NCBI RefSeq assembly: GCF_028745515.1
Contig: NZ_JAQZSG010000021.1
Span: 33,197-97,196, forward strand
DNA from: Paenibacillus thermotolerans
GTDB lineage: Bacteria; Bacillota; Bacilli; Paenibacillales; YIM-B00363
Length of the DNA stretch: 64,000 bases
Direction of reading: 5' to 3'
How positions within the stretch are numbered: position 1 is the first letter of the stretch; each line of letters begins with the position of its first letter. The notes under the pieces were generated by a model. That model saw only the letters and a list, made by a program, of their open reading frames with translations. It made no database searches and was not told where the DNA came from. The position numbers and the translations under genes were made by a program. Below, piece by piece: positions 38,224 through 47,429 of the stretch.

Positions 38224-39486
38224 GTGAAGCCAATACAAGCTATTCTTTTAGGAGCGGGTGCAAGAGGCGGATTTGCCTACGCGCCTTACGCCGCCAAGTA
38301 TCCGCATGAGCTGCAGTTCGTTGCCGTCGCGGAACCGAATGAGGAAAGAAGAGTCTTATTTCAACAACGATTCAACGTTCCGAAGGACCGCTGCTTTTCC
38401 ACGTGGGAGGAGCTTCCGAAGGAAGGAAAAATCGCCGACGCCGCGTTTATATGCACGCAGGATCAGATGCATTACGAGCCTACGATCCTGGCGCTGCAGC
38501 TTGGTTACGACGTGCTGCTTGAAAAGCCGATGTCTCCCGATCCGGAACAATGTTTGGAGATGGAAAGAGCCGCGAACGAAACGGGCAAACTGCTGACCAT
38601 TTGCCACGTGCTTCGTTATACGCCGTTCTGGTCAACGCTGAAGTCCGTAATCGACGACGGGGAGATCGGGGAAATCGCCTCCATCCAGCTCAACGAAAAT
38701 GTCGGATTTTTCCACATGGCGCATAGCTTCGTTAGAGGCAACTGGCGGAATTCGGATTTGTCGAGCCCGATGATCTTGGCGAAATCGTGCCACGACATGG
38801 ATATTATTTCCTGGCTGATGGATCGCGAATGCGTTCGGGTTTCTTCGTTCGGTTCGCTCATGCATTTCCGGGAGGAGAATGCGCCGGAGGGCTCGACTAA
38901 GCGGTGTCTTGACGGATGCGAGGCGGAAGCCGGCTGCGCTTACTCCGCGCCACGGTTTTATTTGGGAGAAGGAAAAGAATGGGCGAAATTTTTTACGGAA
39001 AACTTGTCCAGGGAATCGATCCTGGAAGCGCTGCGAACCGGACCGTACGGACGCTGCGTATACCGCTGCGATAACAACGTAGTGGACCATCAAGTTGTAA
39101 ATATGGAATTCGAAGGCGGAGCGACCGCGACGTTCAGTATGTGCGGCTTTACGCACGATTGCTCGAGAAGCATTCAGATTATGGGCACGAAAGGCGAAAT
39201 CAGAGGCTATATGGAATCGGGCCGGTTTACCGTCTATGACTTCTTGACCGCAAGCCAGACGGAGCACAAGGTCCAAAACTCCGTATCGGGACACGGCGGC
39301 GGCGATGAGGGCATCGTTCGGGACTTCCTTCGCGCGGTCAGAAAGCAAGGGCGCGGCGAAACGAAAACGAGCGCCCGCGCATCCGTACAGAGCCATTTGA
39401 TGGCGTTCGCGGCGGAGCGTTCCCGGTTAGCCGGCGGCAGACCTGTGAATGTAAGCGAATTCAGGCTGGATTTCGTCAAGCCGTAG
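38224..39486 (+). CDS. Gfo/Idh/MocA family oxidoreductase
   Basis: A 420-residue NAD(P)-dependent sugar oxidoreductase. The Rossmann motif is LLGAGARGG at about residues 8-16. The dinucleotide/substrate strand EKPMS is near residue 106. A cysteine-rich loop (CLDGCEAEAGCAY) occurs in the C-terminal domain, a feature of a subset of the family. The start is GTG 38224 with GCAGGGGA upstream; the frame is open further 5' but the cre-like site sits there. It leads the second sugar island and probably oxidises or reduces a monosaccharide released by the GH4 enzyme. Confidence 0.9.
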   Translation: MKPIQAILLGAGARGGFAYAPYAAKYPHELQFVAVAEPNEERRVLFQQRFNVPKDRCFSTWEELPKEGKIADAAFICTQDQMHYEPTILALQLGYDVLLEKPMSPDPEQCLEMERAANETGKLLTICHVLRYTPFWSTLKSVIDDGEIGEIASIQLNENVGFFHMAHSFVRGNWRNSDLSSPMILAKSCHDMDIISWLMDRECVRVSSFGSLMHFREENAPEGSTKRCLDGCEAEAGCAYSAPRFYLGEGKEWAKFFTENLSRESILEALRTGPYGRCVYRCDNNVVDHQVVNMEFEGGATATFSMCGFTHDCSRSIQIMGTKGEIRGYMESGRFTVYDFLTASQTEHKVQNSVSGHGGGDEGIVRDFLRAVRKQGRGETKTSARASVQSHLMAFAAERSRLAGGRPVNVSEFRLDFVKP

Positions 39487-39517
39487 CATATAACGATAGT
39501 TATTTTTCGTATCAAGC

Positions 39518-39540
39518 GGTCCGCCTTATCGCGGACCTTT
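39518..39540 (+). terminator. Weak hairpin after the Gfo/Idh gene
   Basis: GGTCCGC pairs with GCGGACC around CTTATC, followed by only three T residues. It may allow partial read-through into the kinase gene. Confidence 0.5.
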
Positions 39541-39565
39541 GTTGCGTCCGGGGGCCGATCGAAGG

Positions 39566-41422
39566 ATGGGGAAGGAAAGCATTAAGTTTCGGTTTATCGT
39601 TACCGTCAGGGACAAGCTGATTTTGTACGCGCTGATCATGCTGCTGCCCGTGATCATGTTCTCGGCGTTGTTCTGGTTTCAATCGCAGCGCATCCTGGAG
39701 GAGAAGGCGGGGCATCTCATCGACGAGTCGTTAGAGCTGTCCACCTCGTGGCTGGACGAGGTGCTCAGCGGTGCCGTCCGGCTTTCCGCCGTCGTGGAGT
39801 CGGATTATGTACTGCGAACGTTTATTTTGGATCATATCGACCGCCCCTTCAGCGAGGAATCGACGGAGGATCTAAGGCTTGTGCAGGAAAAGCTGGAAAA
39901 CGTGCTGACCTCGGACTCTCGGGCCACTTCGATTTGGATCTACTTTCCGGAGACGAACGAGGTTATTTCGACCCGCTTCGGCATTTATTCCGCGTCGGAC
40001 CGACAAGCGCTTGACTGGCTCCAGACGCAAAAGAAGGGACTTCACATCCGTTCATGGATTTATCCCGACGACTCGGTTTTGAAGCATGCGGGCAGCCTTT
40101 ACGATTTTACGCAAACGAAGGAATCCGGCAATCATATTTCGTTCATCCGCTCCATTCCGGGGATGGGAAGCGAGCGATATCCGGTGATCGTCGGCGTCGG
40201 ATATTTGGAATACATCCTTCAAGACTTGCTGAGCGAAGCCGCCAACAAGACGAAGACGTCGCTCGTTCTGTTAAACCACAACGGGTACCGCGTGCTTAGC
40301 GCGGGAGAGAACGCGGAATCTTTTCTTGCCGAAAATTCGCTTCCCGACGCGGAAGAAAGAGCGATGCGCTACACGATAAAGGACGGCTGGCTGATCAACG
40401 CTTCCCGGTCGAAGCTGACGGGCTGGGAAATCGTATCGCTGGCGCCGCTGGATCGGTATATGGCCGATTTTCGAAGGTTGAACTGGCTGACGATCGCATT
40501 AACCGTCACCGGACTGATTGCGGCCGTACTCACCTCCAGCGCTTTGACCCGCAGCATACACAAGCCGCTTCGGTCGCTGTTGATCGGGATGAAGAAGCTT
40601 GAATCGGGACAGCTGAGCGCGCGCATGGAGCATAAGGGACGCGATGAATTCGGGCTTGTCGCGGAAGGCTTTAACCGGATGGCGGAAACGCAGCAGCAGC
40701 TGATCAAATCCGTTTATGAGGAGCGCATCGCCAAGAAGGAAGCGGAGCTGACCTTCCTGACCTCGCAAATCAATCCTCATTTTCTATACAATACGTTAGG
40801 CGCGTTATATTCTTTAGCCCGCAAATCGGATGCGACATTGGCGGAAGCGCTCCTCTCCGTATCCAGGTTTTTCCGGCTCAGCTTAAACCAAGGAAAGGAC
40901 ATGACTACCGTCAAAGAGAGCATGGAGCTTACGGAGCTCTATATCCGGCTCATGAATATACGCAATGACGGAAAGTATCGGCTGGAAGCTTATGTAGACC
41001 CGGGGGCGGACCATTATTCCATTCCCGCGCTGCTCGTTCAGCCTCTCGTGGAAAATGCCGTCAAGCACGGCTTGGAGCTGCTTGCCGAGCAAGGCACGAT
41101 TCGGGTCACGGTAACGGAACTGAAGGAGCATCTGCTCCTTATGGTCATGGATAACGGCAAAGGAATGGGCGAGGAGACGCTGCAATCGCTGAGGTCGCAT
41201 ATTACGGGCGGAGCTCTGTCCGCAGCTGCCGAATCGGACGAGGCCCCGGCTATCAAAGAAGTTGCAGCCGATCCGCTCCAAGGCTCGGGCTATGCGTTGC
41301 GGAATATTTATACACGTCTCGAATTGAAATACGGCAGCAGGTTTTCCTTTAATATCGAAAGCGAGCTTTCCAAAGGAACAACCGTACTGATCAAATTACC
41401 GAAGCGGGGGATAACGGAATGA
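39566..41422 (+). CDS. Two-component sensor histidine kinase, YesM type
   Basis: A 618-residue membrane kinase. The first helix (about residues 16-38) and second helix (about residues 298-320) bracket a large extracytoplasmic sensor domain. A HAMP domain (RSIHKPLRSLLIGMKKLESG) follows. The His-kinase domain has the H-box INPHFLYNTLGALYSLA and ATPase motifs VQPLVENAVKHG and DNGKGMG. It would sense a sugar or loaded binding protein and phosphorylate the adjacent regulator. I place the start at ATG 39566, but the open frame begins at 39539 and neither has an ideal ribosome site. It overlaps the regulator gene by 4 bases. Confidence 0.92.
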   Translation: MGKESIKFRFIVTVRDKLILYALIMLLPVIMFSALFWFQSQRILEEKAGHLIDESLELSTSWLDEVLSGAVRLSAVVESDYVLRTFILDHIDRPFSEESTEDLRLVQEKLENVLTSDSRATSIWIYFPETNEVISTRFGIYSASDRQALDWLQTQKKGLHIRSWIYPDDSVLKHAGSLYDFTQTKESGNHISFIRSIPGMGSERYPVIVGVGYLEYILQDLLSEAANKTKTSLVLLNHNGYRVLSAGENAESFLAENSLPDAEERAMRYTIKDGWLINASRSKLTGWEIVSLAPLDRYMADFRRLNWLTIALTVTGLIAAVLTSSALTRSIHKPLRSLLIGMKKLESGQLSARMEHKGRDEFGLVAEGFNRMAETQQQLIKSVYEERIAKKEAELTFLTSQINPHFLYNTLGALYSLARKSDATLAEALLSVSRFFRLSLNQGKDMTTVKESMELTELYIRLMNIRNDGKYRLEAYVDPGADHYSIPALLVQPLVENAVKHGLELLAEQGTIRVTVTELKEHLLLMVMDNGKGMGEETLQSLRSHITGGALSAAAESDEAPAIKEVAADPLQGSGYALRNIYTRLELKYGSRFSFNIESELSKGTTVLIKLPKRGITE

Positions 41423-42165
41423 GAGTGGTCATAGCGGACGACGAGCAATACATTCGTTCGATGTTTGCGGAATTTCATTGGAGCCGGTACGGCATATCTA
41501 TTGAAGGTATCGCCTGCGACGGGCAAGAGGCTTACGAGATGGCGCTGCTGGTGAAACCGAACCTGGTGCTGACCGACATTCGAATGCCACGGATGAGCGG
41601 GCTTGAATTGATGAAGTCGCTGAAGGAAAAGATGCCGGAGCTAAAGTTTATATTGCTTACCGGTTACAGCGACTTTGAATACGCGAGAGAGGCGCTCCGG
41701 CTCGGCGCGTCCGATTATTTGGTGAAGCCTTGCTCCGAGAAGGAAATCATCCATGCCGTGCTGGCGGTAATGGGAGAGGAGCAAGCGGCGGCCGCGGGCC
41801 GTCAACAGGCAAGTTCCGAGGATAATGCGGCCGGTGATCCGAAGCGGCGCCATGCCGTTAAATTGGCTTGCGAGAAAATTCGGGAGGATCTCAGCGCAGC
41901 CGTCTCATTAACCGAAATCGCAGAGGTGGTCCAGATGAATCCGTCTTCCTTCAGCCGCTTGTTCCGGCAGGAGATGGGTGTCTCGTTCTCGGAGTACGTC
42001 ACGACCGTCCGCATGAACGCCGCAAAGAAGCTGCTCCTTGACAGCAACGAGAAAATTAACGAAATCGCAAGAAAGGTCGGGTACGTCAGCCCGAGCCATT
42101 TCGTGCAACTATTCGGCGAGTATACGGGGATGACCCCGGGCAGGTTTCGGGAAATCAACGGTTGA
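41419..42165 (+). CDS. Response regulator with AraC-type output, YesN type
   Basis: A 248-residue regulator. The receiver domain has phosphoacceptor Asp in VLTDIRMPRMSG (near residue 54) and Lys in DYLVKPC. The C-terminal 100 residues form two AraC helix-turn-helix motifs (VVQMNPSSFSRLFRQEMG, INEIARKVGYVSPSHFVQLF). The linker is shorter than in full-length YesN proteins. The ATG overlaps the kinase stop (ATGA). It probably activates the importer genes that start at 42278. A small hairpin ATGGCT-AAG-AGCCAT (42167-42181) follows the stop. Confidence 0.93.
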   Translation: MRVVIADDEQYIRSMFAEFHWSRYGISIEGIACDGQEAYEMALLVKPNLVLTDIRMPRMSGLELMKSLKEKMPELKFILLTGYSDFEYAREALRLGASDYLVKPCSEKEIIHAVLAVMGEEQAAAAGRQQASSEDNAAGDPKRRHAVKLACEKIREDLSAAVSLTEIAEVVQMNPSSFSRLFRQEMGVSFSEYVTTVRMNAAKKLLLDSNEKINEIARKVGYVSPSHFVQLFGEYTGMTPGRFREING

Positions 42166-42240
42166 AATGGCTAAGAGCCATGTCAATAATCCGATATGTT
42201 TGCAACAGGCTCGTTATAGAACGCTCTCGGACGCGGGTGA

Positions 42241-42265
42241 TATAGTTTACATGTAAGCGATACCA
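42241..42265 (+). promoter_or_regulatory. -10 element and cre-like operator of the second sugar importer
   Basis: TATAGT (42241-42246) lies 5 bases upstream of TGTAAGCGATACCA (42252-42265), which matches 13 of 14 cre positions. The same TATAGT-then-cre layout occurs at 38184-38208. No good -35 is seen, which fits an activator-dependent promoter. Confidence 0.5.
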
Positions 42266-42277
42266 GAGGTGAGAGCC

Positions 42278-43183
42278 GTGACAGCAGCAAGATGGAAGAC
42301 CGTTTGGAAATACCGATGGCAGTACGCCATGATTTTCCCTGGATTGATTCTAGTTTTTTTGTTCAGTTACTTGCCGATGGCCGGCGTGCAGATCGCGTTC
42401 CGCGACTACAATATTTTCGCCGGATTATGGGATAGTCCGTGGGTCGGGTTCGAGCACTTTTCTTTTTTGACCGATCCCGAGTTTTGGCATGTTTTCGAAA
42501 ACACGATATGGATCACCGTGCTGAAGTTCGCATTCGGCTTTCCGGCACCGATTGTGCTGGCAATTATGCTGAATGAGGTACGCAACCCCTTGTTCAAAAG
42601 ATTCGTTCAATCTCTCACCTATATGCCGCATTTCGTTTCCTGGATTATTGTGGCGTACATTCTCGAGATATTCCTCTCTCACTCCAACGGCTTGGTGAAC
42701 GATCTGATCGCGTTAGCCGGGTTCGAGAAAATCTACTTCATGGGCGAGGTTTCCTGGTTCCGGCCAATCGTCGTCATAAGTTCGATCTGGAAAGAAATCG
42801 GATGGAGCTCCATCATTTACTTAGCCGCTATTGCAGGCATCGACCCGCAGCTGTACGACGCCGCCAAGGTGGACGGAGCGGGGAAATGGAGAATGATGCG
42901 GAACGTCACGCTTCCCGGCATGATGCCTACCATTTCGATTATGTTGATTTTATCGATTCCGAATTTGCTGAACGTCGGCTTCGATCAAATATTTCCGCTG
43001 CAAAATCCGGTGAACCTGCCGATATCGGAAGTCGTCGATACGTACGTCGTCAAAACCGGCATCAACCTTGGCTACTTCGGTCCCGCAGCGGCGATCGGCT
43101 TATCGATGTCCGTCGTGCAGTTCATGCTCGTATACGGCTCCAACCGGTTGTCTAAAAAATTCGGCGGATCGCGGCTATTTTAA
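42278..43183 (+). CDS. Sugar ABC transporter permease (LplB-like)
   Basis: A 301-residue integral membrane protein with six helices and the EAA loop YDAAKVDGAGKWRMMRNVTL. It closely resembles the permease at 19555 (shared YLAAIAGI and AFRDYNIF-type segments). I chose GTG 42278, with AGAGGTGA upstream, over GTG 42269. It is followed 21 bases later by the partner permease. As in the first locus, no ATPase is encoded nearby. Confidence 0.94.
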   Translation: MTAARWKTVWKYRWQYAMIFPGLILVFLFSYLPMAGVQIAFRDYNIFAGLWDSPWVGFEHFSFLTDPEFWHVFENTIWITVLKFAFGFPAPIVLAIMLNEVRNPLFKRFVQSLTYMPHFVSWIIVAYILEIFLSHSNGLVNDLIALAGFEKIYFMGEVSWFRPIVVISSIWKEIGWSSIIYLAAIAGIDPQLYDAAKVDGAGKWRMMRNVTLPGMMPTISIMLILSIPNLLNVGFDQIFPLQNPVNLPISEVVDTYVVKTGINLGYFGPAAAIGLSMSVVQFMLVYGSNRLSKKFGGSRLF

Positions 43184-43204
43184 GAGAGGAGGGAGCGTGC
43201 CCGA

Positions 43205-44098
43205 ATGCGAGCTTCCCTAAGCGAAAGAACGTTTCTATGGTGCAACGGCATGTTGCTTGCGCTGCTTGCCGTATCGGCTTTGTACCCTTTCCTTTATATG
43301 ACCGCGTTGGCGCTTAACGAAGGATTGGATGCGCTGAAGGGCGGAATTTATTTGCTGCCTCGAAGCTTCACATGGTTAAATATTTCAACGGTCGTTACGA
43401 ATCCGCTCGTTCAGAACGCGTTCGTGATTTCCATCCTGCGTACGGCGATCGGTACGGCATTGGGCGTATTCGTTACCGGAATTTGCGCCTTCGGCCTGTC
43501 GTTTCGTTCGATTCCCGGCAGAAAGTGGCTGACGATCTATTTTCTCATTCCGATGCTGTTTTCCGGCGGTTTAATTCCCTACTTTATCACGATAAGAGAT
43601 TTAGGGCTCGTGAACAATTTCTGGGTGTACATTATTCCGCATTTGTTAAATGTGTGGAATTTACTGGTCATGCGCTCTTTTTTCGAGAACATTCCGGAAG
43701 CGATTATTGAAGCCGCCGAGATCGACGGCGCCAATACGCTGCGCATCTTTTGGTCGGTCGTCATTCCGACCTCGATGCCGATGCTGGCCGCCATTACGTT
43801 ATTCACGGCGGTATTCCACTGGAACTATTGGTTCGACGGCGCCTTTTTCGTCAACAGCCTGGAGCTGAAGCCGCTGCAGACGTTTCTGCAGACGATGCTT
43901 ATTAACGCGGAAGCCGCGCAAAACCTGCGGCAAGGCGTCAACGCGGAAGCGATCAGCGACGCGGCCAGCAAAGCGGTTACGCCGATGTCGCTTCGGATGG
44001 CGGTCGTCGTGCTCGGCACGATACCGATTCTGCTTGTTTATCCGTTCCTTCAGCGCTTCTTCGTGCAAGGCGTGCTGATCGGCGGAGTGAAGGAATAA
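43205..44098 (+). CDS. Sugar ABC transporter permease (LplC-like)
   Basis: A 297-residue second membrane subunit. The EAA loop is IEAAEIDGANTLRIFWSVVIP and the C-terminus is VLIGGVKE, typical of the group. ATG 43205 is preceded by GAGGAGGGAG. The binding-protein gene follows, which is the reverse of the order in the locus at 17837. Confidence 0.94.
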   Translation: MRASLSERTFLWCNGMLLALLAVSALYPFLYMTALALNEGLDALKGGIYLLPRSFTWLNISTVVTNPLVQNAFVISILRTAIGTALGVFVTGICAFGLSFRSIPGRKWLTIYFLIPMLFSGGLIPYFITIRDLGLVNNFWVYIIPHLLNVWNLLVMRSFFENIPEAIIEAAEIDGANTLRIFWSVVIPTSMPMLAAITLFTAVFHWNYWFDGAFFVNSLELKPLQTFLQTMLINAEAAQNLRQGVNAEAISDAASKAVTPMSLRMAVVVLGTIPILLVYPFLQRFFVQGVLIGGVKE

Positions 44099-44215
44099 TT
44101 GCCAACGTTTCGGTATGCGCCTCGCCGTACAAGGAACGGGCCCGTCCTTCGGCAGGTTCACCATACATGCAACAAGCTACTCGACCAAAAAACAATGCAG
44201 AGGGGTTTGAAGCGT

Positions 44216-45952
44216 TTGAGAAAACTGAGAATATTCCAATTGTTTATAGTAGCAGCCCTTGTCTTCTTAGCGGCTTGCTCGTCGGGCGGCGGATCGTCCG
44301 CCGGCCAAGCGAAGGAACCCGAGTCTTCGGAATCTGCGGAAACCGCGGCAGGCAGCGGCGGCGATAGCGATAACAAGCCGGCTGAAGAAAAGAAGGAGAT
44401 CGAAGAAATTACGGTGCATGTCGGCATCAACTGGATTCCGCCGGTGCAAAATGACGGCATGTTCGACAAATTGCGCGCCGAAGCTTCCGGCGTGTATACC
44501 AAATGGACCTATGAAACAAGCGATAACGAGGATACCGGGCGCCGTTTGAAACTTACGAGCGGCGATCTTCCCGACGTATGGGCATTCTACGGTCCGAACG
44601 GTCCGGCGCAAGCGGATTTCTTGAACGCCGGCGTCGTGCAGCCGATCGAGGATTATTTGAATATGCCCGACAAATATCCGAACTTAGCCAAAATTCCGCA
44701 AGCCGTAAAAGACTACTCGAAAGCGGAAGACGGCCATACGTATTTCCTGCCGCTGTTCATCAATATCGAAGGCGGTACAAAGACGGACATTAAGGACGGC
44801 TTTTGGTATTGGGGACAACAAGGCATCTTCGTCCGTTCCGATATCTTGGAGCAGACGGGCATGACGAAAGACGACTTGGCGACGATCGAAGGCTTCGAGG
44901 CGTTTCTTGCAGCGGCGGCAAAGATCAAAGACGGCCAAGGCAATCCGATCATCCCGCTCACCATGGGCGACAACTTTAAGGGATGGCGCTCGATTGCGGC
45001 ATCGTTCGGCGTGGAAACCGTGAACGAAGCGAGCGGCATGTTCCCGGACGGCCAAGGCGGCTTTATCGCGACGCGCGATCATGAAAACTATAAAGCGACC
45101 TGGCAGTGGCTCAACAAGATGTATAACAGCGGCTTGCTTGACAAAGAGGCGCCGACGCACAAGAAGGAGCTTTATTTGCAAAAGCTGACTACCGGCCGCG
45201 CGGCCGCATACATCGGCTCCATGTCCGATATTGCCGAAGCCGGATGGGCTCCAGCGGCGGACGAGAACGACGTAACGACCAAGTTCGAGGCGATCCCGTT
45301 CCCGAAGGTGCAAGGAGTCGGCAGCATCGGCGCCATCGAAGCGAATAACCCGCTTCCGTGGACCGGCGCTTACATTATGAAGGACGCTAATCTGGAAGCA
45401 TCGCTTAAATATTTGGATTGGACGCTCGGCAACAACATTATGACGGTCAACTTCGGAACTCCCGGACCGGCTCCCGAGCATGTATGGGATTATGTCGACG
45501 ACCAGAAGGTCGTTTGGAACTATCACGAAGAGTTTATCGACGACTTGACGAGCGGCGACGCGAACAAGCTTCAGAAATACGGTCAGCAGCCGTGGTATCT
45601 TGCGAACACGAACACGCCTGACGTTGACACGAACGAAACGAACGTGAAGAAGCTGAAATACAAGCTTCAGAAGAAGAACGGCATGCTGCTCGCAGCGCAA
45701 GGGATGAAGCGCGACGGCCATAACTATGACTCGGTGCCGGTGCTGCAAGGCGGAATCGTAGAGAAGTATAAGCCTGCCATCGATGCGATTGAAATGGAAT
45801 ATCGCGCGAAAATGTTGATCGCCAAACCGGCGGACTTCGAGAACGTATGGAACGCATACCGGAACGAGCTCGAGAAGAAGGGCAAGTGGAACGAATATAA
45901 AGCGGAATGGCTGAAGCAATACGAGGAATTTAACAAGCGAGTGCAGTATTAA
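44216..45952 (+). CDS. Extracellular solute-binding lipoprotein of the second sugar importer
   Basis: A 578-residue lipoprotein from TTG 44216. The signal LRKLRIFQLFIVAALVFLAAC ends in a lipobox, then an acidic linker rich in Ser, Glu and Gly leads into a two-lobed family-1 binding domain. AGAGGGG lies 9 bases before this TTG. The alternative ATG 44195 has no ribosome site, and the frame stays open to 44099. It should bind an oligosaccharide outside the cell and feed the permeases at 42278 and 43205. A 10-bp hairpin follows the gene. Confidence 0.9.
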   Translation: MRKLRIFQLFIVAALVFLAACSSGGGSSAGQAKEPESSESAETAAGSGGDSDNKPAEEKKEIEEITVHVGINWIPPVQNDGMFDKLRAEASGVYTKWTYETSDNEDTGRRLKLTSGDLPDVWAFYGPNGPAQADFLNAGVVQPIEDYLNMPDKYPNLAKIPQAVKDYSKAEDGHTYFLPLFINIEGGTKTDIKDGFWYWGQQGIFVRSDILEQTGMTKDDLATIEGFEAFLAAAAKIKDGQGNPIIPLTMGDNFKGWRSIAASFGVETVNEASGMFPDGQGGFIATRDHENYKATWQWLNKMYNSGLLDKEAPTHKKELYLQKLTTGRAAAYIGSMSDIAEAGWAPAADENDVTTKFEAIPFPKVQGVGSIGAIEANNPLPWTGAYIMKDANLEASLKYLDWTLGNNIMTVNFGTPGPAPEHVWDYVDDQKVVWNYHEEFIDDLTSGDANKLQKYGQQPWYLANTNTPDVDTNETNVKKLKYKLQKKNGMLLAAQGMKRDGHNYDSVPVLQGGIVEKYKPAIDAIEMEYRAKMLIAKPADFENVWNAYRNELEKKGKWNEYKAEWLKQYEEFNKRVQY

Positions 45953-45973
45953 TATAGTAACTGCATGTAACGC

Positions 45974-45999
45974 GGCTGCCGAGGACAATCTCGGCAGCC
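45974..45999 (+). promoter_or_regulatory. Stem-loop after the binding-protein gene
   Basis: GGCTGCCGAG pairs perfectly with CTCGGCAGCC around GACAAT, followed by only a short T-stretch (TGTTTCC). It probably acts as a partial terminator or mRNA-stabilising hairpin before the next operon gene. Confidence 0.7.
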
Positions 46000-46026
46000 T
46001 GTTTCCTTAAGGAGGAGTGTGCCGGA

Positions 46027-47352
46027 ATGAATCTGATTGATTATCAGGGTATTTTGCAAGACGAGCTCGTGCAGCTGAAGGAGGAGGGGAGAGACACCGA
46101 GGCGCTGGAGAAGATGATTGCGGAGGCGGGTGCCTTGACCGATCCGGAAGCGGCCAAACGTGTTGCGGTAAAGCACTACGAGAATATGCTAAGCGGAAAT
46201 GCTCCGATGCGGAAGGCGGATTTCCGCTATATCGAGCCCAACGATCTCGAATCGATTCAAGCGGAGAGCGCGGGGCGGGAGCAATCGGCGGCGGCGCGCG
46301 GTCCGACCGGCGAGACGTTAAACGATAAAATATACGGAGCGTGGCTTGCCCGATCCGCCGGCTGCCTGCTGGGCAAGCCGGTGGAGGGCTGGCCGAGGGA
46401 GTACATCCGGAGCTTGCTGCAGCAGAACGGCGGTTACCCGTTAACTCATTACTTCACGGGCCGTTATAAGCCTGTCGGGGTGGAGAACTGGATGGCGGAG
46501 GAATACGAACAGAATGCGATCGAGCTGTGCAAGGCGATGCCGCGCGATGACGATATGGACTATACGATTTTGGCGTTAAAGACGCTGGAAACGTTCGGCG
46601 GCGAATTTACGACCGAGAACGTCGGCACGATGTGGCTGCACAATTTGCCTCCGCTAATGACCTATACCGCGGAGCGGGCCGCCTACCTCAACTTGTGCGC
46701 AGGCATCGGGGTGCCTCAGGCTGCGGTATATATGAATCCATACCGCGAGTGGATCGGCGCGCAAATCCGAACGGATTTGTACGGATACGTCAATCCGGGC
46801 AATCCGGCCGCCGCTGCGGCAATGGCGTATCGCGACGCGGCGTTGTCCCATACCGGCAACGGGGTGTACGGAGCCATGTTTATCGCCGCGATGAACGCGG
46901 CCGCCTTCACCGAGAGCGATATCGGATCGATTATACGGGCGGGCATGTCCGTCATTCCGAAGCGCTCCAGATTATACGAAGCGATTGAATGGGTGCTTAT
47001 GGTTCATGCGGAAGAGCCGGATTGGGAAAAAGCGGGCGACCGGCTGCACGAGAAGTTCGGCTGCTACCACCGCGTTCATACGATAAACAACGCCGCCATT
47101 GTAGCGCACGCCCTGCTTTACGGCGAAGGCGATTTGGAGCGCACCATTACGATCGCGGTCATGCTGGGGCTCGACACCGACTGCAACGGAGCGAGCGCGG
47201 GCTCGGTCATCGGGGCGATTGCCGGCGCCGCAAGCTTGCCTGAGAAGTGGATCAAGCCGCTGCACGATCAAATCGAAAGCTACATCGCGGGAGAGGGCGT
47301 TCCGCACATATCGAAGCTTGCGTCCAGAACGGCGAAACGGGTAAAGGCATAA
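46027..47352 (+). CDS. ADP-ribosylglycohydrolase-family protein in a sugar operon
   Basis: A 441-residue paralogue of the protein at 30022, with the same roughly 95-residue N-terminal extension. Motifs are YGAWLARSAGCLLGKPVEGW, DDDMDYTILALK and DTDCNGASAGSVIGAI. The acidic metal-binding positions are kept, while the canonical GD of the first motif is GC. The ATG has GGAGGAG upstream. It sits between the binding-protein gene and the GH4 glycosidase gene in an importer operon. This context points to hydrolysis of a glycoside or nucleoside-like sugar rather than protein ADP-ribose (inference). Confidence 0.88.
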   Translation: MNLIDYQGILQDELVQLKEEGRDTEALEKMIAEAGALTDPEAAKRVAVKHYENMLSGNAPMRKADFRYIEPNDLESIQAESAGREQSAAARGPTGETLNDKIYGAWLARSAGCLLGKPVEGWPREYIRSLLQQNGGYPLTHYFTGRYKPVGVENWMAEEYEQNAIELCKAMPRDDDMDYTILALKTLETFGGEFTTENVGTMWLHNLPPLMTYTAERAAYLNLCAGIGVPQAAVYMNPYREWIGAQIRTDLYGYVNPGNPAAAAAMAYRDAALSHTGNGVYGAMFIAAMNAAAFTESDIGSIIRAGMSVIPKRSRLYEAIEWVLMVHAEEPDWEKAGDRLHEKFGCYHRVHTINNAAIVAHALLYGEGDLERTITIAVMLGLDTDCNGASAGSVIGAIAGAASLPEKWIKPLHDQIESYIAGEGVPHISKLASRTAKRVKA

Positions 47353-47355
47353 GAG

Positions 47356-47369
47356 TGAAAGCGCTCACT
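47356..47369 (+). promoter_or_regulatory. cre-like (CcpA) operator before the GH4 gene
   Basis: TGAAAGCGCTCACT matches 13 of 14 cre positions and is nearly palindromic (AGTGAAAGCGCTCACT). A -10-like TATGAT (47389-47394) lies downstream, so the GH4 gene may also have its own repressible promoter. Confidence 0.55.
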
Positions 47370-47429
47370 TCTGTTCCGGAGATTGTGATATGATGGTTTC
47401 ATCAATCATTTTATGGGGGTGGAGGAAGC

